Source of the DNA: an uncultured Bacteroidales bacterium
GTDB lineage: Bacteria > Bacteroidota > Bacteroidia > Bacteroidales > UBA932
DNA length: 22,454 bases
Assembly (NCBI GenBank): GCA_946062035.1
Contig: CAMGTS010000001.1
Coordinates: forward strand, 1 to 22,454
Direction: 5' to 3'
Position 1 is the stretch's first letter. Each line of letters begins with the position of its first letter. Position numbers and translations under genes: made by a program. The notes below the pieces were generated by a model. The model worked only from the letters and a program-made list of their open reading frames with translations, ran no database searches and had not been told where the DNA came from. This document shows, piece by piece, positions 12,174 to 21,031 of the stretch.

Positions 12174-14576
12174 ATGAAAAGGTGTGTCAAATATATATTT
12201 TCTCTTTGCATAGCCCTACTGATAGCGGCTCTACCGAATAATTCAATGGCTCAGACCGTTGATTCTGTTAGCCAGAAACGCAAGACCGTAGGTCTGGTGC
12301 TTAGCGGCGGCGGGGCGAAAGGGCTTTCCCATATTGGTCTGATCAAGGCGTTGGAAGAGAATAATATACCGATAGACTATATCTGCGGAACTTCGATGGG
12401 GGCCATTATCGGAGGACTTTACGCCGCAGGATATACGACAGATGAGATGACTGCCCTTATAAAATCCAAGCGTTTCGCCGCATGGCAGAAAGGCAAGCCT
12501 GAAATTTTAGAAGGCTCATATTTCTACAAAGATGTCCCGAATGCGGCGATGTTCTCGATTTTTTTGCAAAAAGGGAGAATTTATCAAAGCGATACGACAA
12601 AAAAATGGATGGTGGCGTTGCCCACAAGTGCGGTGTCGCCTTATTCGATGGATTTTGCGGTTTTAGACCTTTTCGCATCGCAGTCGAAGGCCGCTAAATT
12701 TGATTTTGATTCGTTGATGGTACCTTTTTTCTGTGTTTCCGCAGATATTCTCAACAAGAAACCCTACGTGGCGAGAAAAGGAGATCTTGGCGCATCAATC
12801 AGGGCCTCAATGTCTATTCCGGGATTTTTCAAACCTGTCACGTTGGATACTCTCCTTTTGTATGACGGTGGTCTGTACGATAATTTCCCATGGAAGAGGA
12901 TGAAAGAAATATATAATCCCGACTACATAATAGGTTCGCAGTGTGTCAAGGGCAAAACGATTGTGGATGAGGATAATGTGATAGCTCTCGGTATGAACCT
13001 GATTACAAGTGAGACAGATTACTCTATCCCGGAAGATGTGGGGTTGCTGCTGTTCGGAGATTATGACGATTACGGAATAATGGCATTCGACCAGATTGAC
13101 AAGATCTCTGAAGCCGGCTACAGACTTGCGCTCGAAAACATGGATAAGATAAAGGCGGCGGTGGGACGAGAGGTGACCGAAAACGAGAGGACCGCAAAGC
13201 GTAAGGCTTTTAAGGAGAAGTGCGGACCTGTCCGTTTTTATAAGGATATTCAGGTGTCGGGCGAGATGAATGATGAGGGCAAACGCTTCGTTGACAGGAT
13301 GATACGAAATGACAAAAGGGATAATTTTGGATTGGAGGAGTTGAAAAGAGGTTACTATCGGGTTATCCAGAGCGGAGTCGCAAAAAGCTTCAGCCCGTCC
13401 TATGTCGTGGATTCTCCAGATTCGATGTCAGGTATTGATGATTCTCTTTTTATACTGAAAATCAGGGCTTCAGAGACAGCTCCGTTCAAACTCTCATTGG
13501 GCGGAAACGTTTCGTCATCATCCCTTAATCAGATATACCTTTCCGCCAGATATCTTCATGCGGGAATGAACCCTTGGAAAATGAAGTTCGATACGAATTT
13601 GGGTAAATACTATTCGGGGTTCGGCTATAGATTCCGCCATGATGTGGGTATTAAGCCTTTGGCGTACTATTACGCCGAGCTGATAGCGCATCAGTTCGAT
13701 TATTATAATGGTAATCAGAATGCTTTGAGCCTCAATAGTATGCCGAAAAATGTCAGGGAAAAGGAGTTTTACCTTAGGGCGGGGATTGTCACTCCGCTCT
13801 CTCTCGGAAAGAATTTTCTGACTGAGGCCGCTTTGGTCGCAGGCAGGCGTTATCAGAACTTTTATCTGGTGGAGATCGCGGAAGACGGTGACGAACCTGA
13901 CAGAGGAAGTGAGTTCGTGGTTTCCGGAATTCTTGCATTAAAAAGCAATACGTTTGATTATCAGATATATCCTACGACAGGGCATTCCTTCACGTTCGGC
14001 GCGAGATATTCCTATCTGAATGAAGAATACACGCCTGGTACTACCAACCACGGGGCTGAAAAGCTCACGAATATGTCTTACAACACCTTTAGGCTGAGGC
14101 TTAAAGCCGATAAATATTTTTCTTTCGGAAAAGGGTTCAGCTTGGGATTATCGACGGATATGGTCTACTCCAAACCTACCCGCATGAGCAATTTCTACTC
14201 CGAACTCTTCGCTATGAGCAAATATGAACCGATACCTCACTCCTCTACAATGCTGCTCGGGCGTTATAGAGCGCACAGCTTTGCGGGTTTTGCGGTATCG
14301 CCTGTCATAAAGTTCTCCGATTCATTCTACGCCCATACTACCGCCGCCTATTTTGTCCCTTACAGGCAGCTTCTTAAAGCGGACAATGGCTGGCAATATT
14401 CTTTCTCGGACAAATTGCCTAAAGGGGGAATGATTGCTAACTTTGCGTTGGTATGGCAATCACCGGTAGGGCCGGTCTCCTTTTCCACCGCTTACTATAG
14501 CAAAGGTGACCGCAAATGGTATCCACAGTTTAATTTCGGTTATCTGTTGTTCCACAGAAAATCAGGTGATGATTAG
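12174..14576 (+). CDS. Patatin-like phospholipase with C-terminal outer-membrane beta-barrel
   Basis: This 800-residue protein has a cleavable signal peptide (about 1-27, ending SMAQT), a patatin domain and a C-terminal beta-barrel. The patatin part has the oxyanion loop GGGAKG (45-50), nucleophile Ser74 in GTSMG and catalytic Asp231 in DGG, so it should hydrolyse acyl esters. Residues about 345-430 look like a POTRA-like linker (FYKDIQVSG), and about 440-800 show alternating aromatic strands (BamA/TamA-like surface antigen fold) ending in an aromatic strand. The layout is like type Vd patatin autotransporters such as PlpD, so the lipase may be displayed or released across the outer membrane. 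It is first in a likely operon with the flippase (22-nt gap) and dut-murF. Substrate unknown. Confidence 0.9.
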   Translation: MKRCVKYIFSLCIALLIAALPNNSMAQTVDSVSQKRKTVGLVLSGGGAKGLSHIGLIKALEENNIPIDYICGTSMGAIIGGLYAAGYTTDEMTALIKSKRFAAWQKGKPEILEGSYFYKDVPNAAMFSIFLQKGRIYQSDTTKKWMVALPTSAVSPYSMDFAVLDLFASQSKAAKFDFDSLMVPFFCVSADILNKKPYVARKGDLGASIRASMSIPGFFKPVTLDTLLLYDGGLYDNFPWKRMKEIYNPDYIIGSQCVKGKTIVDEDNVIALGMNLITSETDYSIPEDVGLLLFGDYDDYGIMAFDQIDKISEAGYRLALENMDKIKAAVGREVTENERTAKRKAFKEKCGPVRFYKDIQVSGEMNDEGKRFVDRMIRNDKRDNFGLEELKRGYYRVIQSGVAKSFSPSYVVDSPDSMSGIDDSLFILKIRASETAPFKLSLGGNVSSSSLNQIYLSARYLHAGMNPWKMKFDTNLGKYYSGFGYRFRHDVGIKPLAYYYAELIAHQFDYYNGNQNALSLNSMPKNVREKEFYLRAGIVTPLSLGKNFLTEAALVAGRRYQNFYLVEIAEDGDEPDRGSEFVVSGILALKSNTFDYQIYPTTGHSFTFGARYSYLNEEYTPGTTNHGAEKLTNMSYNTFRLRLKADKYFSFGKGFSLGLSTDMVYSKPTRMSNFYSELFAMSKYEPIPHSSTMLLGRYRAHSFAGFAVSPVIKFSDSFYAHTTAAYFVPYRQLLKADNGWQYSFSDKLPKGGMIANFALVWQSPVGPVSFSTAYYSKGDRKWYPQFNFGYLLFHRKSGDD

Positions 14577-14598
14577 TTGCTGATTTGGAATAGGTTTT

Positions 14599-16131
14599 AT
14601 GGCGAATCCATTGAAAAAGCTTGCAGGAGAGACTGCTATTTATGGGCTTAGCACAATATTGGCGAGGATAATCAATTTTTTCTTTGTCCCGATCTACACC
14701 CGTATTCTTACTACGGACGGCTATGGCTCTTATGCGGAGGTGATGTCGTATATCGCTGTTCTGCAGGTTGTTTTGGTGTTGGGCCTGGAAACAGGATGCT
14801 TCAAATTCGCCTCCAAAGGGGTCACTTCCGGGGCGGCCACTGATGCGGACAGACTGAACGGTCACAAGGTGTTCTCCACTGCCCTCTCCACGGTTACGAC
14901 GGTCGCTGTCTTCTTCTTCGCAATTATGTGGATATTCAGTGGAAATATCTCGAAGATAATGGGTTATGAAGGGTGTTCTAATATGATAGTGTATGTCGGA
15001 GGCATACTTGCATTGGACTCGTTCACGGCAATCCTCTTCGCTAAGCTGAGGTATGAGCAGAAGGCGCTGAAATTCGCAGTGTTCAAAAGCATAAAAATCG
15101 TCAGCGAACTCGGTTTCAATCTGCTGCTGTTCTTTGTCGTTCCCGCCTATTTCGCAAAGCATCCCGCATCAATGCTTGGTAAGATAATCCCTACTGAAAT
15201 ACATTTCTCATACATAATCTTCGCTGTTTTTTTGAGTTGCGTCGTATGCTTCCTGCTCTTCTTGCCGGATCTTTTCAAGATACGCTTCTCGTTCGACAAA
15301 GCTCTTTGGAAGAAAATGATGGTCTATTCGCTTCCGCTCATGATATCGAACCTGCCTGGCATCATAAATGAAAGCGCAGACAGATTCATGTTCAGATTTC
15401 TCGTGGAGGACGGATATTCCGGAGGGGGATGGAACGCTGATTTGGGTGTGTATCAGGCCGCCGCAAAACTTGCTGTCATAATGAACCTTTTTATTCAGAT
15501 GTTCAGGTATGCGGCGGAGCCGTTTTTCTTCTCACGCTACAAAGAAAAGGGAGCGAATGAGCTTTATGCCAAAGTCATGGAGTATTTCGTCGCATTCTGC
15601 ATGCTGATATTCCTCGGAATAGTCCTGTATATGGATGTGCTCGGCCTGATTCTTGGCAAAAACTTTAGGGGGGCTTTGGGGACAATTCCCGTCATACTCC
15701 TTTCGTATATGGTTTTGGGCGTCCTGTTCAATGTGTCAATGTGGTATAAACTCAGCGGAAAAACAAAATATGCGATAACGATAACCCTTCTAGGATTGGC
15801 AGTTACGATTGTGGGAAACTTGATGTTCATGCCCCGCTTCTCATATTGGGCGTCGGTCTGGGTTCACCTTGCAAGTTGCCTCGCAATGCTTCTGTATAGT
15901 GCGTACCTTGGGAAAAAATACTACCCCATCCCGTACAGATGGAGGAAAATTAGCGGTTATGTGGCCGTTGGTATAATAGTCTATGCGGCGGCGATGCTGT
16001 TCGAGCAAATTGCCGGCTATAGCTCTCTTGTGCTTAAGTTGCTGATTAATACCGTATTCATTGCTCTATATATTGTGTATGTCCTTCGTAAGACAAGGCT
16101 GATAGCGGCAAAAGCGGCGCAAACCAAATAA
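14599..16131 (+). CDS. Polysaccharide/lipid-linked oligosaccharide flippase (MOP superfamily, Wzx-like)
   Basis: This 510-residue, highly hydrophobic protein has about 12-14 membrane helices and begins [27 protein letters not shown], the typical opening of Bacteroidetes polysaccharide-biosynthesis flippases (MATE/MurJ-related fold). Charged residues typical of the first helix pair are present. These proteins flip lipid-linked sugars across the inner membrane. The position directly before a MurF fusion makes an envelope role likely; a MurJ-like lipid II substrate is possible but cannot be concluded, since the sequence looks more like Wzx. It is 22 nt from the patatin gene and 16 nt from the next gene, so one operon. 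Confidence 0.85.
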   Translation: MANPLKKLAGETAIYGLSTILARIINFFFVPIYTRILTTDGYGSYAEVMSYIAVLQVVLVLGLETGCFKFASKGVTSGAATDADRLNGHKVFSTALSTVTTVAVFFFAIMWIFSGNISKIMGYEGCSNMIVYVGGILALDSFTAILFAKLRYEQKALKFAVFKSIKIVSELGFNLLLFFVVPAYFAKHPASMLGKIIPTEIHFSYIIFAVFLSCVVCFLLFLPDLFKIRFSFDKALWKKMMVYSLPLMISNLPGIINESADRFMFRFLVEDGYSGGGWNADLGVYQAAAKLAVIMNLFIQMFRYAAEPFFFSRYKEKGANELYAKVMEYFVAFCMLIFLGIVLYMDVLGLILGKNFRGALGTIPVILLSYMVLGVLFNVSMWYKLSGKTKYAITITLLGLAVTIVGNLMFMPRFSYWASVWVHLASCLAMLLYSAYLGKKYYPIPYRWRKISGYVAVGIIVYAAAMLFEQIAGYSSLVLKLLINTVFIALYIVYVLRKTRLIAAKAAQTK

Positions 16132-16147
16132 AGAAATCATTAAAGCG

Positions 16148-18040
16148 ATGTTAGTAAAGATAGTAAACCACTCACCTTATCCGACTCCGAAATATGCGAC
16201 GGCGCTTTCGGCTGGAATGGATCTGAACGCCAATATAAATTCTCCGATCGAACTCAAATCACTGGAAAGGGTGATAGTTCCTACCGGTCTGTTTATGGAA
16301 TTGCCTCAAGGATATGAGGCTCAGATAAGACCAAGGAGCGGGCTTGCGGCGAAATTCGGTGTTACGGTGGCCAACGCCCCCGGGACTATCGATGCGGATT
16401 ATAGAGGTGAGATCAAGGTAATCCTTGTGAACCTCTCAAAAGATACGTTCGTCATCAAACCCGGCGAGAGAATCGCACAGATGGTAATCGCCAAATATCA
16501 ACAGGTACAGTGGTGCGAAGTGGACAAACTCTCAGAGACCTTGAGGGGTGAGGGGGGCTTCGGCAGTACCGGACTCGGCGCAAAGGCCAATGTTGTTTCG
16601 GTGTCGAAAATCTGCAATAAAGAGGGCAAGCCTGATATCTTCAAATTGTACGCTTTGTACGAGAAGACCGAGGGTGTATGTACCGATACCCGCAAGATTG
16701 TAGCGGGTTCGATGTTTTTTGCGTTGAAAGGGGAGTCGTTCAACGGCAATAACTTTGTGATGCAGGCTTTGGAGGGTGGTGCCGCCTATGCGGTCGCAGA
16801 CGATGCGGAGGCTGTAGCGGCTGCCAAAAAGAAGTTCCCCAAGAAAGTCATTGTCGTGGATAATGTCTTGAAAACGTTACAGTTGCTTGCGCGACACCAT
16901 CGTCTTCTTTTTAAAATCCCCGTAATAGGGCTTACAGGTACGAGCGGAAAAACTACGACTAAAGAGCTTTTGAATGCGGTTTTGTCGACCAAATACAAAG
17001 TGGTGGCGACAGAAGGCAATCTGAACAATGATATTGGCGTGCCTCTCACTTTGCTGAGAATCGATAAGGAGACTGAGGTGGCGGTAATTGAGATGGGCGC
17101 TTCGCATCCCGATGACATCAAGGTTCTTGCGAATTGCGTCTGCCCGACATTCGGACTGATAACCTGCGTGGGCAAAGCTCATCTTGAGGGATTCGGCTCA
17201 TTGGACGGAGTCCGTAAAGCTAAAGGGGCGTTGTATGACAATTTGCAGGAATACAAGAAGATAGCGTTCGTGAATATTGATAATCCTATCCTGAAAGAGA
17301 TGGCGGAAAAACGTCCTGAGATGCAGATTGTCCCATACGGACTGAACAGCAGCTGTGCGACTATTCTCCCAAACAAGGCGGGCGATCCATACCTAAGTAT
17401 GGAGATTCCGGAACTTTCGGGCTCTCGCAAAGGAGGGAAGATGCTGAAGATCAGAACGAAACTTATAGGGAACTACAATAGTGACAACGTTCTGGCCGCA
17501 CTCTGCATCTCGACATACTTCGCTGTTCCGACATCATCGGCAATAAAGGCGATAGAGTCTTATATCCCGTCCAACAACAGGTCGCAGATGGATAAAACCG
17601 CTAAAAACACCCTGATAAAGGACACATACAATGCCAATCCGACGAGTATGTCCGTCTCTTTAGAGAACTTCGGAAATCTGCTTTTCAAGAAGAAAGTCGT
17701 GATTCTCGGTGATATGCTCGAATTGGGCAAAAGTTCTTTGAAGGAACATAAGAATATAGTTGAACAGGCTTTGATGATAGCTCCTGAACGGCTGATTCTT
17801 GTCGGTAAGGAGTTTTCCAAGGCATATAAGGAGTTGTACACCAAAAGGGCGGAATGCATCAAACTCGTCGATGGGGTCGGGCATGCCAAGGGGGATAAAA
17901 AAGTCGGAGTGAAAGTCAATACATTCGCTTCGGCTCAGGAACTTTCGGATTGGCTGAAGGAAAATGAACTCAAGAACATGACTATTTTCATAAAAGGCTC
18001 ACACAGTATGAAGTTGGAGAGTCTGTTCGCTCAGCTCTAA
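16148..18040 (+). CDS. Fusion: dUTPase (Dut) + UDP-MurNAc-tripeptide--D-Ala-D-Ala ligase (MurF)
   Basis: One uninterrupted 630-residue frame encodes two enzymes. Residues 1-142 are a complete trimeric-type dUTPase with all five motifs: SAGMDL, PRSGL (62-66), [10 protein letters not shown] (79-88), RIAQMVI (108-114) and [10 protein letters not shown] (133-142). After a linker of about 20 residues, 164-630 are a complete MurF: ATP loop [10 protein letters not shown] (261-270), [28 protein letters not shown], the Mur-ligase [16 protein letters not shown] and the final KGSHSMKLE. Dut turns dUTP into dUMP; MurF adds D-Ala-D-Ala to UDP-MurNAc-tripeptide in the last cytoplasmic step of peptidoglycan precursor synthesis. 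No stop or ATG lies between the domains; an in-frame GTG at 16601 could start a separate MurF. It is third in the envelope operon, 16 nt after the flippase. Confidence 0.92.
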   Translation: MLVKIVNHSPYPTPKYATALSAGMDLNANINSPIELKSLERVIVPTGLFMELPQGYEAQIRPRSGLAAKFGVTVANAPGTIDADYRGEIKVILVNLSKDTFVIKPGERIAQMVIAKYQQVQWCEVDKLSETLRGEGGFGSTGLGAKANVVSVSKICNKEGKPDIFKLYALYEKTEGVCTDTRKIVAGSMFFALKGESFNGNNFVMQALEGGAAYAVADDAEAVAAAKKKFPKKVIVVDNVLKTLQLLARHHRLLFKIPVIGLTGTSGKTTTKELLNAVLSTKYKVVATEGNLNNDIGVPLTLLRIDKETEVAVIEMGASHPDDIKVLANCVCPTFGLITCVGKAHLEGFGSLDGVRKAKGALYDNLQEYKKIAFVNIDNPILKEMAEKRPEMQIVPYGLNSSCATILPNKAGDPYLSMEIPELSGSRKGGKMLKIRTKLIGNYNSDNVLAALCISTYFAVPTSSAIKAIESYIPSNNRSQMDKTAKNTLIKDTYNANPTSMSVSLENFGNLLFKKKVVILGDMLELGKSSLKEHKNIVEQALMIAPERLILVGKEFSKAYKELYTKRAECIKLVDGVGHAKGDKKVGVKVNTFASAQELSDWLKENELKNMTIFIKGSHSMKLESLFAQL

Positions 18041-18050
18041 TATTTTTTAC

Positions 18051-18058
18051 TATATTTG
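18051..18058 (+). promoter_or_regulatory. Sigma-ABfr -7 box of rpsP-rimM
   Basis: TATATTTG (TAnnTTTG) lies 10 nt after the dut-murF stop. The predicted start is near 18065, giving a 5' UTR of about 56 nt. Confidence 0.65.
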
Positions 18059-18064
18059 CACCCA

Positions 18065-18085
18065 CTTTTCCTCGGGTAGGAAAAG
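18065..18085 (+). promoter_or_regulatory. Hairpin at the 5' end of the rpsP leader
   Basis: CTTTTCCT (18065-18072) and AGGAAAAG (18078-18085) form a perfect 8-bp stem with loop CGGGT. It begins at the predicted transcript start and is followed by an unstructured AT-rich stretch to ATG 18121. No T-tract follows, so it is not a terminator. It may stabilise the mRNA or bind S16 for feedback control. Confidence 0.5.
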
Positions 18086-18120
18086 GAAGTTATTGAAATT
18101 TTAATTTTAAACTCACAGTT

Positions 18121-18681
18121 ATGTCTGTAAAAATTCGTTTATCACGTCACGGTAAGAAGGGTTATGCTTTCTTCCACATTTTAGCGACCGATGTAAGGGC
18201 TCCACGTGATAGCCGCTTTATTGAGCTTTTAGGTTCTTACAATCCGAACAGCAATCCGGCTACTATCATCTTGGATGTTGACAGAGCTTTGTATTGGTTG
18301 CAGAACGGTGCTCAACCTACAACAACAGCAAGAAGAATTCTCTCATACAAAGGCGTTCTCCTTAAGAAGCACCTTGCTGAGGGTGTAAAGAAAGGCGCTC
18401 TCACTCAGGAGCAGGCTGACGCTAAGTTCGCCGCTTGGGTAGCTGAGAAAGAGGCTGCTGTTGCAAAGAAATCAGAGAATCTTTCAGCTAAGAAAGTTGA
18501 GGCTAAGAAGGCTGCGGTTGAGGCTGAGAGCAAGGTTAACGCTGCTCGTGCAGAGGAACTTGCGAAGAAGAAGGCTGAGGCTGAAAAGGCCGCTGAAGAG
18601 GCTAAGAAGGCTGCTGAGGCTGAGGCTGCGGCTACTGAAGCTCCTGCTGAGGCTGCTGAAGAGGCTCCTAAGGCTGAATAA
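18121..18681 (+). CDS. rpsP: 30S ribosomal protein S16 with long C-terminal extension
   Basis: Residues 1 to about 85 are a normal S16 core ([57 protein letters not shown]), which folds into the 5' domain of 16S rRNA. The rest, to 186, is a low-complexity helix of Ala, Lys and Glu with repeated [15 protein letters not shown] units. S16 in most bacteria stops near 80-90 residues; Bacteroidetes members commonly carry such tails, so it is a lineage trait rather than an error. The tail is coded by repeated GCT/GAG/AAG codons, which creates long false open frames on the other strand. It is followed by rimM at 11 nt, the widespread rpsP-rimM pair. Confidence 0.97.
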   Translation: MSVKIRLSRHGKKGYAFFHILATDVRAPRDSRFIELLGSYNPNSNPATIILDVDRALYWLQNGAQPTTTARRILSYKGVLLKKHLAEGVKKGALTQEQADAKFAAWVAEKEAAVAKKSENLSAKKVEAKKAAVEAESKVNAARAEELAKKKAEAEKAAEEAKKAAEAEAAATEAPAEAAEEAPKAE

Positions 18682-18692
18682 TAAATCTGTAT

Positions 18693-19241
18693 ATGCTCAG
18701 CCCTGTCGCGCAAATATCCAAGACTTACGGGTCGTTTGGTGAAGTGCTTGTCAGGGTAAATTCCTCGGAGTTCGAGAGTTACTTGGAGGATTGCGTATCA
18801 GGTGATTTTAAAGAACCGGTGTTCATCTATTATGAGGGACTGCCGGTTCCTTTTTTTATCCGCAGCGCAAAACACCGCAGCGGCAACGCCTATGTGGTAG
18901 TATTTACCACCATTGGTGATGAAAAACGTGCGCAGGAGTTCGTAGGGCAGAATTTATATGTTGAGAGTCAAGTTCTTAGAGGGGATAGCCCTGCGGATGA
19001 TAATGGCCTGGAAATAGATGATTTTTCTGTTCTGCATGGCTTTACCATTTTGAACCAAAACGATATCGAGGTCGGTAAGATTGTCGGAGTAATGGAATTT
19101 CCCGCAAATATCTGCCTTGAGGTAAAAAGGACCTTTTCTGATAGTGAGCCTGTCCTTATCCCTTTGCATGAAGATTTGATAATCAGGCTGTCTGAATCAG
19201 AACGTATTCTGAAACTGCATATAGCTGACGGCCTTTTCTGA
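18693..19241 (+). CDS. rimM: Ribosome maturation factor RimM
   Basis: This 182-residue protein acts in 30S head assembly and binds S19. The N-terminal RimM barrel opens with QISKTYGSFGEVLVRV (the usual GxVxxxhGlrGEVkV form), and the C-terminal PRC-like barrel has FTILNQNDIEVGKIVGVMEF and a late VLIPLHEDLIIRL, similar to the usual LIP motif. Length is normal. It starts 11 nt after rpsP and is co-transcribed with it. Its last codons form a small hairpin (19231-19247) and the convergent AraC-type gene ends 14 nt beyond. Confidence 0.93.
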   Translation: MLSPVAQISKTYGSFGEVLVRVNSSEFESYLEDCVSGDFKEPVFIYYEGLPVPFFIRSAKHRSGNAYVVVFTTIGDEKRAQEFVGQNLYVESQVLRGDSPADDNGLEIDDFSVLHGFTILNQNDIEVGKIVGVMEFPANICLEVKRTFSDSEPVLIPLHEDLIIRLSESERILKLHIADGLF

Positions 19242-19255
19242 AAAGGCTTATGGCA

Positions 19256-20236
19256 CTATAGAGTTTCCGTGTATTTCTTCGGAGATATTCCTGCATGCTT
19301 CCTGAAAAATTTCCCGAATGAGGATTGGTCTGCAAAGTGCAGTTGTTCGGCGACTTGTGCGATAGTGTAGCCCGGATCCCTAAGCAGACCTTTGGCGAGC
19401 CTTGTTATCTCATTGGCTATCCAATATGAGGCAGTGTGTCCGGTGTTTTTCTTGAGAATCAGAGACAGATATTGTACGCTGATAAAGAGTCCGTCAGCAA
19501 AAAACGCCGGGTTATGCTCTTTGTAGGCGTGCTTGCGGACCAATACCATAAATTTTATGATTATCTCTTCTTCTCTGTTTTTGGCTCTTTCCAGAACATC
19601 CCCCTTTTTCCTTGCCGCATCTATTTTGCTGTTAATCATGGAGATAATCTCTACCATAAACAAAAAGAGAGAACTTCTGAGCAGAATCTCCTTGTATTCT
19701 TTGTGGTCTTCTTTCAGGTAGTAGTAGATAATGTCGAAGTTCCTTTTAATGGCTTCCATCTCCTTATCGTCCAATGCGATGATAGGGTCTTCATGCCTCG
19801 AAACAGATAAAATGTTTCCAAGCGGTATGCCTTTTTTCTCGGAAATGCAGTCCTCCATGAAATTTTTCTTGACCATCATGACATAGAATCTTCCGTCAGG
19901 AGATGTCATGGCCTTTTCTAACAGATCGAATGGCGATACGAACAAAATAGAACCTTTGTGTACGGTTATCTCCTTATGGTTCACGCTGATTGTAAGACTG
20001 CCTGAGGTCACGAGCAGGGTGCACCATGCGTCAATTCTTACAAGAGGGTTGTCGTATCTGTTGTGCTCTTCGCCGAAATAACCGTTGTTCAGAACCGTCC
20101 TGTTGGTCATCATCAACTGGTTGTTATAGTTGTAGCCACCATACATTTTCGAGATAGCATCGAAGTCGAGCTCTATTCTTTCTACTGCGCTAAGCGGGTG
20201 TTTTTCAATCTCCTGTCTGATGCTCTCTCTTTTCAT
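19256..20236 (-). CDS. AraC family transcriptional regulator
   Basis: This 326-residue protein has an N-terminal sensor-like region with a cupin-type strand pattern (about 60-120, VRIDAWCTLLVTSGSLTISV and GSILFVSPFD) and a C-terminal pair of helix-turn-helix motifs from about 230, including YTIAQVAEQLHFADQSSFGKFFRKHAGISPKKY, the AraC/XylS signature. The ligand is unknown. It is divergent from the tetR-tolC-like genes across a 187-bp gap, so it could control them as well as itself. A -7 box at 20275-20282 gives a 5' UTR of about 32 nt. Its end is convergent with rimM. Confidence 0.92.
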   Translation of the reverse strand: MKRESIRQEIEKHPLSAVERIELDFDAISKMYGGYNYNNQLMMTNRTVLNNGYFGEEHNRYDNPLVRIDAWCTLLVTSGSLTISVNHKEITVHKGSILFVSPFDLLEKAMTSPDGRFYVMMVKKNFMEDCISEKKGIPLGNILSVSRHEDPIIALDDKEMEAIKRNFDIIYYYLKEDHKEYKEILLRSSLFLFMVEIISMINSKIDAARKKGDVLERAKNREEEIIIKFMVLVRKHAYKEHNPAFFADGLFISVQYLSLILKKNTGHTASYWIANEITRLAKGLLRDPGYTIAQVAEQLHFADQSSFGKFFRKHAGISPKKYTETL

Positions 20237-20274
20237 ATCTGATAGACTTACTATGCTTTCCGATTTTTCTCTTA

Positions 20275-20282
20275 CAAAGGTA
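20275..20282 (-). promoter_or_regulatory. Sigma-ABfr -7 box of the AraC-type gene
   Basis: The minus strand reads TACCTTTG (TAnnTTTG), ending 38 nt before ATG 20236. Near-palindromic TTTGGTACAAA lies just upstream and could be an operator. Confidence 0.55.
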
Positions 20283-20390
20283 TCTATATTTTTGGTACAA
20301 AAAACGCCTAGTTTTTCTAAAATGACATTTATAACTGTATAGTTTTAGACCAAAATTGTACTTATGCGGCAAAGCGTAGTTTCTTGAGAT

Positions 20391-20408
20391 GGTTGCATAT
20401 TTGCAACC
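20391..20408 (+). promoter_or_regulatory. Palindromic operator over the tetR promoter
   Basis: GGTTGCA (20391-20397) and TGCAACC (20402-20408) are perfect inverted copies around TATT. The dyad covers a near-consensus -7 box CATATTTG (20396-20403) and ends 15 nt before the tetR ATG. The size and place suit a TetR-dimer operator for self-repression, or a site for the divergent AraC-type protein. Confidence 0.6.
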
Positions 20409-20423
20409 CGAAATTTATTATTT

Positions 20424-21017
20424 ATGGCAAGCAGAGAACAAATATTGGATACGGCATTCAAAGAGTTCGCATCCAAGGGAATAAAGGAGGTGAGCATGGA
20501 TGATATCGCTTCCGCCCTGAAGATTTCGAAGAAGACCTTATATGATAATTTTACAAGCAAGGACAAACTTGCGGTGGCGTGTACTGAGACATATTTGGAT
20601 CAGCATAGTATGAAAATGAACAAGTTAATGAAGTTCATGCCTAACCCGCTGACAGCGTTGGTGTTCTGCCTTATAGAGCACGTCAAATTTTTCCACCGGA
20701 TGAGCGAGAAATATTTGGCTGATGTCAGAAAGCACCCGATTCTTGGCAAGAAAATTGCTTTTATCGCGGACGATTTAAAAGAGAAGTCGTCAAAGACTTT
20801 GCATGAGGCGGTTGAACAGGGATATGTTCTTCGTAATGAGGATGTTGAGGTTGTATTGGGAGTCGTCCGTGAAAAAATCAACACGTTGGAGGATGTGAAA
20901 AATTCGGAGGATTTTTCATACAAGAAGAGTTTCAATATCGTTACCACTCTGTTGAGAGGAGTTTGTACTCCAATGGGCCAACAGGTTCTTGCGGAGCTTA
21001 AAGAGAATTATAGTTAG
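20424..21017 (+). CDS. TetR/AcrR family transcriptional regulator
   Basis: This 197-residue protein has the TetR N-terminal helix-turn-helix: REQILDTAFKEFASKGIKEVSMDDIASAL followed by the recognition helix SKKTLYDNFTSKDKL (residues about 4-50). The remaining helical part (about 60-190) is the variable ligand-binding and dimer domain. Members at the head of efflux operons usually repress them and let go on binding a toxic substrate. The next gene, 14 nt downstream, is a TolC-like channel, so this regulator probably controls efflux and its own gene through the palindrome at 20391-20408. The ligand cannot be predicted. Confidence 0.93.
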   Translation: MASREQILDTAFKEFASKGIKEVSMDDIASALKISKKTLYDNFTSKDKLAVACTETYLDQHSMKMNKLMKFMPNPLTALVFCLIEHVKFFHRMSEKYLADVRKHPILGKKIAFIADDLKEKSSKTLHEAVEQGYVLRNEDVEVVLGVVREKINTLEDVKNSEDFSYKKSFNIVTTLLRGVCTPMGQQVLAELKENYS

Positions 21018-21031
21018 TTTATTATTATACA

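Noticed and set aside
18405..18713. Ala/Ser-rich minus-strand frame opposite rpsP
   Set aside because: It is a mirror of the GCT/GAG/AAG-rich S16 tail and has no homology-like features.
19231..19247. GCCTTTT/AAAAGGC hairpin at the end of rimM as a terminator
   Set aside because: The loop is only three bases, it includes the stop codon and no T-tract follows. Kept only as a possible weak pause between convergent genes.
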